64,000 bases of DNA, taken from Paracoccaceae bacterium. Lineage in GTDB: Bacteria > Pseudomonadota > Alphaproteobacteria > Rhodobacterales > Rhodobacteraceae. Position numbers and translations under genes: made by a program. Under the pieces are notes generated by a model, which searched no databases, had not been told where the DNA came from, and saw only the letters and a program-made list of their open reading frames with translations. Of this stretch, positions 34,972 through 44,400 are shown piece by piece (position 1 is the first letter of the stretch; each line of letters starts with the position of its first letter). Location: the NCBI GenBank assembly GCA_020425085.1, contig JAGQRW010000004.1, positions 186,001-250,000 of the forward strand. Reading direction: 5' to 3'.

Positions 34972-37900
34972 ATGACGGAAAAGCTGTCAAGATTTCGTCT
35001 GTTCGGATTGACTGCACTGACTCTTGCCTTCGCACTTTCTTGCGTCACTGGTGCGGTTGCTGCCGAAGATGACTGTTTTACCGGTGATGCCGAGCGGGCA
35101 ATCCCCGTCTGTACCAGCGCCCTTGCCGACAACGATCTGCTGACCCCCTCAAAACAAGCGCAGTTCCGTCGCGCCCGTGCAGGACATCTGCTGTCAATCG
35201 GCGCGTTCAGCCGGGCGCTGGCCGACCTCGATGCGATCGAAAGCTATGACAAGACGCAGGAGATTTATCACCGGCGACGCGCCGAGGCGCTGATCGGTCT
35301 AGGCCGACCTGATGACGCGCTGGCGGCGATCACAACCGGGCTGGGGTTTGCGCCCCTTTCGGTGCCCGGCCTGCTGATCCGCGCGCGTTTGCTGATTGAC
35401 AGCGGCCAACCGGATGCGGCGATTGCCGATGCCGGGCTGGCGGCAACGCTTGAACCGGAAAACGCCGAGGCCAACCAGATGATGGCCGAAGCCCTTGCCG
35501 CCGTCGGTGCCGCCGATGCCGCAGCCCGCAGCGCCGAAGCCGCCAAAAACCCGCCCGAGATCGGCCAAAGCGGTGGCATCAACATAGGCGACCCCTCGGA
35601 CACCGATACAGCCGCCAACGCAACCAGCCAGGCAGGTGAGCTGGAGCTGACCTTCTGGAACGATGTCAAGAACACCGACTCGCCCGAGGAATTGCGGGCA
35701 TTCCTGGCAGCCTTTCCCGATAGCGTATTCGTCCGTCTGGCGCGCCTCAGGCTGAACCGACTGACCGGGCAGGAACCCGCCTCGATCATTGAAAATCCGC
35801 CGGCGATGGCGAAAAAGACCACGCCCGACACCGATCTTTCCGCCGCGCCGCCGGTCCAGATGTTCCGACTGAAACATGGCCACGGCCGCGACAGCACCGG
35901 TTGGACCATGCTGGAACTTGCCGACGGCGGTTACATCATTGTCGGCAGCATCCATTCCGAGGGCAAGCAAAGCGAGGCCTGGGTGGCGCGGCTGGACATC
36001 GGCGGGGCAATCCGGTGGGAAAAATCCTGGGGCGATACCCGCGGCGACAGCATCACCGGCGCGGCCCTGACCGGTGGCCATCTGATGCTGATCAAGGTCT
36101 CCGAAACCGATGATCACGATCTGGTGGATCTGGACCTGATCGGCATGTCGCTTGATGGCGAAATCCTGTGGCAACGCGAACTCGGCCAAAGCTCGGCCTA
36201 TCTGAACTATGCCGGCATCAATCCCCTGCGTCGGGGCGGTGCGGTGATCACCACCGCATCGGAGGCGGCAGACAAGGATGATCTGATCAGCCGGGTAATC
36301 CGGACGGATGAACAGGGGCGGATCCTCTGGGATCGGCAATATCCGAAACCCGAGATGAATTTTGCCATCGACGCACTGGACAACGGCTCCGGTCTTTATG
36401 TTCTGGCCAATATCATGAATGCAAACAGCAGAGATCCGAACCTCAGGCTTTTGCACCTGAATTATGAAGGCGAGGTGCTGTGGGATCAGATCTTTGCCGA
36501 TCAGGCGGTCAAGATCGGCACTGCCATCGACATTTTGAAGGGGGGCGATCTGGTGGTGTCGGGCGCGATCGGCAAGCATCCGATGCTGGACGTCTGGGTC
36601 GCACGGCTATCGTCCGACGGCAAACTGATCTGGTCATCAACCATTGATGTCGGGGATCCGGACAACACGCTGACGGTGGCGGCGCTAACAAGCGGCGAGA
36701 TTGCCGTTGCCGGCGGTGCCGGTGTCAGCGACGAGGGGCAGAATACCACAGGCTGGGTTGCCTGGCTGGATGGCAACGGCGAAATGCTGGCGCGAATGGT
36801 CCTGGGGGATGACCAGACGGAACAGTTCTATGGCGCCATTCCGCTGAGGGGTGGTGCGTTGGGTCTGGTCGGATCGGTGATGAACCAGGGCACATCCGAC
36901 GCTGCGATTTTCGCGACCATCCTGCCACCCCTGTCTCAAATACCAGGAACGGCGTTTCAGCCGGAGAACAGCAGCATCGTCAGGCGATGCGAATTGCTGG
37001 CGGCACATAATTCCGACACACAGAACCTTGGCCTTGGCAAGGGCTCCGACTGGGCGGCATTTGACGCCGACGCGGCAAGGTTTCCCTGTACCATGGCGCA
37101 TCGCGCCTTTCCCGAGAATGTGTCGACCACCTACCATTTGGGCCGCGTCCAGCACAAGCTGGAGCAATGGCAAAGCGCCATCGACCTATACGAGAACGCC
37201 GCCAGCCAGGGGCATATCCGCGCCGAGGTCGGGTTGGGCGTGATCTATTCCGAAGGCCCCGAAACCTTCCGCGACCAAGCGCGGGCGGTCGAAATGTACA
37301 CCCTTGCGGCGAACCGGAATGACCCGATTGCCCTGACCACGTTGGCGGGTATGTATCTTTCCGGGCGCGGGGTGGCGCAGGATCTGGACCGTTCGGCAGC
37401 ATTATACCAGACCGCGGCCAATGCGGGAATCGCGGTGGCGCAATATGAACTGGGGCGGCACTATCAATTTGGCTGGGGGGTAATCACCAACCTTGCCCGT
37501 GCCGCCGAATGGTATCAGAAGGCCGCCGATCAAGAACACGCCGCTGCCCTCAACGCGCTGGCCTATCTCAACAATTACGGCCTTGGCATGACCGAGAACC
37601 GCCGCCGCGCCTTTCAGCTATATCAGCGCGCGGCTGAACTTGGCAATGGGCCGGCAATGCTGGAGATGGGCCGGATATATGACTTTGCCAAGGGTGTTGA
37701 CCGCGACTATGCCAAGGCCGCCGAATGGTACAAGAAGGCCGCCGATCTTGATATTGCCGAGGCGAAATCCAACCTCGGGTTCCTTTATGAATACGGTTAT
37801 GGCGTCGAGCGCGACACCAGACACGCAACCTTGCTGTTTCGCGAAGCCGCCAGTGCAGATGACGCGCAGGGGCTTTACTGGATGGGCAGGCGGTATGAAT

Positions 37901-38454
37901 ACGGCGATCAGGTAACACAGGATCTTGGACAGGCGGCGAACTATTACAACAAGGCGGCGGCCAAGAATTACGGCAGTGCCATGATCCAGCTTGCTTTCAT
38001 GTATCGCGACGGTCGCGGTTTCGCCAAGGACGAGGTTCGCGCCTTTGAATTGTTCCGTCAGGCCGCCGATATGCGGTTTTCCGCAGCGCAGCGCGAATAT
38101 GGCTGGCTGACCTTTCTTGGGCGCGGCACGATCAAGAACGTAAGCGCCGCCATCAAGTCGATCGAGGATGCAGCGGGGCAAGGCGATACGCTGGCGCAGA
38201 TCTATCTCGGCTATATCTTTGAAACCGAACGAAGCGTTTACGACCCGAAACGCGCGGCGGCGCACTATGTCGAGGGGCTGAAAAAGGGCGAAGCCTATCC
38301 GGCGACGCGCAAGACGTCGGCCTGGGATCGCGCCACCGCGACCGAGTTGCAGCGCATCCTGAAGCAATCCGGACATTACAACAGCGCGATCGACGGCAGG
38401 GTCGGACCGGGAACCGTTCAGGCGATGAAGGCCCTCTGCAAATGTGGCAACTGA
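34972..38454 (+). CDS. Large exported TPR / beta-propeller-like / Sel1-repeat protein
   Basis: A 1160-aa exported protein with a signal peptide ending near residue 30 (TGAVAAEDDCF). Residues about 40-180 look like TPR helices. Residues about 296-650 are a run of beta repeats recalling beta-propellers, with recurring AWVARLDIGGAIRWEKSWG, DEQGRILWDRQYPK and LSSDGKLIWSS units. Residues about 716-1105 hold ten or so Sel1 repeats (for example AAEWYQKAADQEHAAALNAL). The C-terminal 45 residues (ATELQRILKQSGHYNSAIDG, VGPGTVQAMKAL) resemble a peptidoglycan-binding-like domain. The role is unknown; Sel1 and propeller modules suggest a protein-interaction scaffold at the cell wall. It ends 27 bases before the next giant gene and is probably cotranscribed with it. 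Confidence 0.82.
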   Translation: MTEKLSRFRLFGLTALTLAFALSCVTGAVAAEDDCFTGDAERAIPVCTSALADNDLLTPSKQAQFRRARAGHLLSIGAFSRALADLDAIESYDKTQEIYHRRRAEALIGLGRPDDALAAITTGLGFAPLSVPGLLIRARLLIDSGQPDAAIADAGLAATLEPENAEANQMMAEALAAVGAADAAARSAEAAKNPPEIGQSGGINIGDPSDTDTAANATSQAGELELTFWNDVKNTDSPEELRAFLAAFPDSVFVRLARLRLNRLTGQEPASIIENPPAMAKKTTPDTDLSAAPPVQMFRLKHGHGRDSTGWTMLELADGGYIIVGSIHSEGKQSEAWVARLDIGGAIRWEKSWGDTRGDSITGAALTGGHLMLIKVSETDDHDLVDLDLIGMSLDGEILWQRELGQSSAYLNYAGINPLRRGGAVITTASEAADKDDLISRVIRTDEQGRILWDRQYPKPEMNFAIDALDNGSGLYVLANIMNANSRDPNLRLLHLNYEGEVLWDQIFADQAVKIGTAIDILKGGDLVVSGAIGKHPMLDVWVARLSSDGKLIWSSTIDVGDPDNTLTVAALTSGEIAVAGGAGVSDEGQNTTGWVAWLDGNGEMLARMVLGDDQTEQFYGAIPLRGGALGLVGSVMNQGTSDAAIFATILPPLSQIPGTAFQPENSSIVRRCELLAAHNSDTQNLGLGKGSDWAAFDADAARFPCTMAHRAFPENVSTTYHLGRVQHKLEQWQSAIDLYENAASQGHIRAEVGLGVIYSEGPETFRDQARAVEMYTLAANRNDPIALTTLAGMYLSGRGVAQDLDRSAALYQTAANAGIAVAQYELGRHYQFGWGVITNLARAAEWYQKAADQEHAAALNALAYLNNYGLGMTENRRRAFQLYQRAAELGNGPAMLEMGRIYDFAKGVDRDYAKAAEWYKKAADLDIAEAKSNLGFLYEYGYGVERDTRHATLLFREAASADDAQGLYWMGRRYEYGDQVTQDLGQAANYYNKAAAKNYGSAMIQLAFMYRDGRGFAKDEVRAFELFRQAADMRFSAAQREYGWLTFLGRGTIKNVSAAIKSIEDAAGQGDTLAQIYLGYIFETERSVYDPKRAAAHYVEGLKKGEAYPATRKTSAWDRATATELQRILKQSGHYNSAIDGRVGPGTVQAMKALCKCGN

Positions 38455-38481
38455 GGCGGAGGACCAAGGAAGGGCAAGGGA

Positions 38482-41400
38482 TTGGCTGAAGCGAAACGGC
38501 AAAGAGGCGTCTGGCGATCCCGGCTTTCGGGTCTGGTCATTGGGTTCCTGCTGCTGTTCGCCCCCCTCGCCGCTTTAGCCGCCGAATTCGAGATTTTTGC
38601 CGCGATTCCGGCCCGCGAAGCCCCGACCGATTTCGAAGCGGCGCTGAAGCGGCAGAACTATCTGAAGGAAGGTCAGACCCTCGCCGATCTTCCGGCTGAA
38701 TATCAGGCGGCGATTCGGGCGATATCCAACGCCGAAACCAGCCCCTCGATGGCGACCGCGGTTGCGCTTCTGGCGCATTTCCCGACGCTTTCTGCGGACA
38801 AGGCGGACGCCTTACGCCTGGCGCTGATCCGCGAGGCCAAGGCGGCGTTCCTGATGGCGGACGCGGCGAAATACGAACTGATCCTGGAAACCAACAAGCG
38901 CGTGCACGCTAAGGAGAAAAGCCTTGGCGACGGGCGCGGCATCGAGTTGTCGCTTCGGGTCGGCTCGACCGGTGCGCGCTTCGCCGAATGGCAGGCCTGG
39001 GTCAAGGCCGAGCGCCCGATGAGCGGCAAATGGAAGTTCACCGACCCGACCGACCCGAAACGCATCGTCGAGTTTGACGGCATGCCGGGCGACGCCAAAT
39101 ACCTGGAGACCAAGCTCAACAAGGCCGACGACGATGTCAGCAACTGGGCCACCAAGGCGATGCGCGACGCAGACCCCTTGGCAAACGAACTGGTGAACGG
39201 CGCGCGCGCGGACGAGGAATTCGCCAGGCTGACCGCCAAACACCTGTCCCAACTGCCCGAGGAGATGAAGGCCAACCTGCCCGGCGGCAAGGCCCGGCTT
39301 GAGCCAAAGGTGATGAAGGTCGAGTTCCTGTCGCCGACCCAGATGGTCGGCATTATGGGCGACAAGACGCTTCGCGCGAACAAGGGCTGGAACGTGCCGA
39401 TCGACCTGACGGCGCCCGACAAGCTCAACTTCCTCGGCGCATGGGTTCTGGCCCATTCCGAGAAATACAACGGCCTTTATGCCGAAGAGCAGCTTCATGC
39501 CTATGGCATGGCCAAGGGCTATGTCTCGGAGGATCCCGAGCGCCCGCTCGCGCCGGAGACCACGCGCACCTATGCCCAAAGCGCCACCGAGGGCGAACTG
39601 AAGGATATCGTCGGATCGAATATCTTCCCCACGGGCATCAAGGATCCGTTCGGCTGGATGGCGACCAATTACCGCCAGATCTTCGTCACCCACAAGGGCG
39701 ACCTGGACAGCGTCGCCAAATATACCGAGCGGATGATCGACTGGTGGAAAAACGTAAACCTGCCGATCAAAGAGCTGAAGAAACTGGCGCGCGACGCCCC
39801 CGGTGTTGATCCGGCGATTGCCGATGATTTTGACGCGCTGGAAACCCTTGCGAGAAAGATCCGTAACGCCAAGACCGCCGAAGAAAAGGCAACGGCGATC
39901 AAGGATGGCGGCGGCAAGGACGTGGCGCTGGCCCGGCTCAAGGGGCTGAACAAGCTGATGATGATCACCGGCCAGCGCAAACATCTGGAGCAATGGACCG
40001 GCAGTCTGAAACAACTGATGCAGGAAGATATCGCCAAACGCACCTTGCAGGAGCGTATCGAAAAGCCGCTGACATTCGAGGTTCTGCTGAACGAGGCCGA
40101 ACGGCGCAAGCAGGACAATGCGCCCAAGAACGACCCCTATATCGCCTTTTTGACCACGCTCGACGCCTATACCAACGGCTACGCCAACCTGCCCGAGGAT
40201 GTCGCCCGCGACATGGCAAAGGACATCGCGCAATTCATCGACAGCGACCTGCTGAAGGCCGACGGGGCCGGACAGGTCAGCGCCGAAATGCGCATGAACC
40301 TTCTGCCGGTGATCGAGGAATCCGCCAGGCGCGCCCGCGAGGTCGGGTCGGATTTGCAGGCCGATGCTGACGGGTTGCGCCGGTTCTCGGAACTCGCCAC
40401 AAGCGATCTCGGCAAGGCAATCAGCCAGAAGCTGGTTGATCTGAACGAGCCTGATCTGCATGGCTATCTGAGGAAGCTGCAACTGGGCAAGATCACCCGC
40501 CGACAAGTGCGTCTGTTGCGCGAAACCGATGGCGGCTGGCCGAAACTTCAGGTGGTCGATGAAATCTGGCGACCGGCGGATATCGGCGACGACCTGAAAC
40601 GCATGATGTGGCTGGGGGAAAACCTTGGCTGGACCGACGCCACCTTTGCCCACCGTCTGGCGGCCTATTTCAACGGGCCGGATTACCGTGTGCCGACCGA
40701 TCCCGGGGTGAAACCTTCGGACAGGCGCAGCTATGCCGATGATGCGATGGACGCTTTTCTTGGCTTTACCCGGCTGTTCGATCCCGCCGCCTCGACCGTG
40801 CGGTTTGTGCGGCTAGAGGGCCCGGACGGCGAACCGGTGGTGCGCCAGTTGCGCGGCTCACACTTTGCCGACGCCACGCTCAACATGGGGCTGATCACCT
40901 TTGAACACACGCTGCGGGGGGCTGAGGGTTTGCAAAAGATGTGGGGGCTGAAAGGCGATATCGAAAGCCTGACCACCTTCGCCAAGACGCTGCACGCGCT
41001 CAGCGTCGCCTCGCCCGACATGGATCAGGCCGCAAAGGCCAAGATGCTGGCGACGCTGGCGGCGGAAAGCTATGGCAGCTTTTCCGCCATCGTGCAGAAT
41101 TTCGGCAACGAACAATGGCAAGACTGGATGGAGCGAAACATGGGCAAGGGCTCCACCGTGCTTGGCAAGGCGGGCGGCACGGTCGGCGCGCTGTTGTCCA
41201 ATGCCGGCGACAGCTTCCAGACCCCGGAATCCAAGGAGGCGCTGTTTGGCGCCATCGTCACCGACCTTCTGGTGGTCTGGCAGCCGCAGGTCGCTACCGT
41301 CATGGCGCTGAACGCGATGTATTCGGCGGGCAAGGCCTATCTTGTCACCGAAGGTGCCAAGGCCGACATGATCGACCTTCTGGTGAAAAACGGCGTCTGG

Positions 41401-44400
41401 GAATTCCCCTCGGACGGCAGCCCGCCGAAATTGCTGAAGGTATATCTGGGCGGCAAGGTCATCAACGACGACGCAAAGGCCCGCGCGGAACAATGCAAGT
41501 TGAGGTCGACATCGGCCTTCGCCCCCAAGGAAAAGCCGAACCCGGAACCGGTTGGCCTGCACAGGTTGGTGAAATTCGTCAAAGGCATTCCCGAGGCGGG
41601 CGTGCCGCTTTGCCGCAAGATCGAAAATTCCACTTGCGAACCAGAACACGGCCGACTTGTCATTCCGCGTGAGGCGGCGCTGGCACTGTTCGACGCTTCG
41701 CCGCAGAAATCCAGCGATCCGATCCTGACCGCCATCAAGGACACGATCGACGCGCGCGTAGGCTGGGAAAACCTTGATTTCATTCGTCGCGCGATTTCCT
41801 GGGACGACGGATCGAAATGGACTGCCGAACGGCTGAAAACCCTTGAGATCGAGCCGCCAACGCCCGAGGATTCCTCGTTCCTGATCCGCGGCAAAGTCAG
41901 GATAGACCTGAAGCAAAGCGATTTTTCCAACCGCCCGCGTGATATCAACAAAATGCAGATCCACCAGGTGCTTTGGGGCGACATGAGCAAGGGCAGCCGC
42001 AGGATGGTGGGTTACATGGCCTCGGAATACTGGGTCCGGCGGCAGTACCTGATCGAATGCGTCATGCTGGACCCGTGGATTCAAGCCGCCGGACGCAAAG
42101 CGCAAAAGGACGACTACAAAGGTATCGACATCGGCGATGTCGCCGGTCGCCTTGCCGATCTTGACCGGCGGATGCGTGCGCTGGACCAGAAGGTCTGGCC
42201 GATGATCGCGCCATCTCATCAGCCATTCCCGATCAGCGCCGATGCGCCGCAATACCCGGCAGACCAGCAGCTTGCACTTTATGATCATTACCTGAAGGCG
42301 ACGCATAACATACGTGCCGATCTGCGCGATCTGATCAAGTTCTTTGAAGGAGAACAGACACCCGAAAACCTGCCAATGAAACTGATCGAACGAGCATGGG
42401 CGCGGCAAAATGCGGGGGTGCCCGTCGATACCAGCAGCTATTCCAGCTTTTTCAGCGCCATGCGGGTGGATACCACGCGCGGCATGGCGTCATCGGCCAG
42501 CCTGTTACAAACACGGGTTGAAAACCTTCTGGGCGACGCGGCCGACATGGTGGTGAAATACGAGGACGGTCTGGACAACGCGATGAAGCAGATCGCCGCC
42601 ACGCGAAAATATGTCGCCTTCGCCAATGGCTATGACATCGCGCCCGTGCATGTGGCGCTGTTGCCCATCGACAGCTACCAACCGCCCGAGGGCGGCAAAT
42701 ACGGCGAAGTCGAAGATCATCTGTTTCCCAAAGGCGGCTGGCACGAAGCCGGACTGTTTGAGCAGAGCGCCGAAAACGCCCTGCTGGCGAGTTTTGCGGA
42801 TTGGTCAACCGCAGGCGATGGCACGATGGGGGCAAGGCTGAGGGAATGGCACAATGGCTATGAACAGGTGCGCGTCGACGCCCGGAACGAACTGGCGGAA
42901 ACGTTGGCGCCACATAAGAAATCGCTGGTGGAAGAAATGACCTCAGGTGCCGAAATCCGGTTCAACGACTCGACGCGCCCGTTTGAAACCATGCTGGCAA
43001 CCCAGACCGCCGATCTGGCCGACGCGCATCCGATCTTTCCGCGCATCCTCAGACAGATTTTTCAGGTTCATAAAATCAGCCTCGCCAATGCCCGAAAAGA
43101 CCGGCTGTTCGGCCCGGAAACCATCAGGATCGCCGGCGCATTCAAGACCGACGTGGCGGCGAAGCCCGCCAAGACTGAAAGCGGCGGCGATGCGCCAACC
43201 CCGCCCGCCGCCGATGCCGCCAGCCGGAACGTGATTGATCTGGACGCATTCAGCGCCGCTTTTCTGATCGCCGCAAATCGGCTGCAAGATCGCGCCGACA
43301 ACCTGTTCAAGATCGACATCACCCGCCCCGATCCGCCCTACAAGGTTTCTGAATCGCTGGAGGTGAAATACAAGGCCGAGCCGTTCAAGGGCGAAACCGA
43401 CCCCCTGATCAGCGACGACGACATCAGGGCCTGGACCGATCAGGTCTATTGGGAAATCGCCCGCGACACCTCGCCCGGCCAGATCATCCTGCCGCCGCCA
43501 TCGGGCGATCCGGATGCGCCGGTGGTGTTCCTCGGCCCGGAAAACCTGCCGGATCTCAGCGACCCCGCCAGCGCCGTGACCGAGGCGACGCCCGAGCTTC
43601 TGCGTTGCGACGCATCGAGAAGTGATCCGAAATACGAAGCGGTGGTCGCGGTCATTCAGGCGCTTGCGGACAAGGATCGCGGCGCGAAAATCCCGCTGAT
43701 CAGCCCCGGCAATTTTCGCCTGCGCGCCACCGCGCTTGGCAAATACCGAACGCCGCTTGCGCGCCGCACCATCGCGGTCGAGATCGTGCCGATGGAGCTT
43801 CGCGGCCGCCTGATCATCACCGGCGGCGAGGTTGACACCGCAACGGGCCAGCGTGTACTGGTGCAGGTCAACGAACCCGACCTGCCGAATTTCGACGGTA
43901 CGCTGGCCAGTTTCCACCCGATCATCCCGCTTTACAAATCCGGGCTGTTTCGCAGCCAGCTATGCGGCGCGCTGTCGCCGTTTCTGCTGGTAGGCGACCA
44001 GCCGCCGCCCGGCGTCATCGGCGCGGAAACCGCCGCCAATGACCTGATCGCCGAGGCGATGTTCATCCCCGGCGCGCGCGCCGCGCAATCGGCGCTAAAG
44101 AAATCCGACAAGGTCCGGGGTGCCTATATCGAACCCGGCGTCATCGGGCTGCGCCAACCTCTGGAAATCCTTCTCGATGCCGGTCAGGCGGTGCCTGTGC
44201 GGGTGGTTGTCCATGACGCCTCGGACCGCGAAATCGCGCCCGACCGTTCGGAGATCATCGTCGGCGAAACCAGGGTCGAAGGCACCGGCCCCATCAGCCT
44301 TGATATCATCGACGGCGAGACCCTGTCGGCCACTGCCAGCCTGGCGGTACTGGGCGGCAGCGTCGAAGGACAAAGCGCACCACTGGCCTTCAGCGTCAGG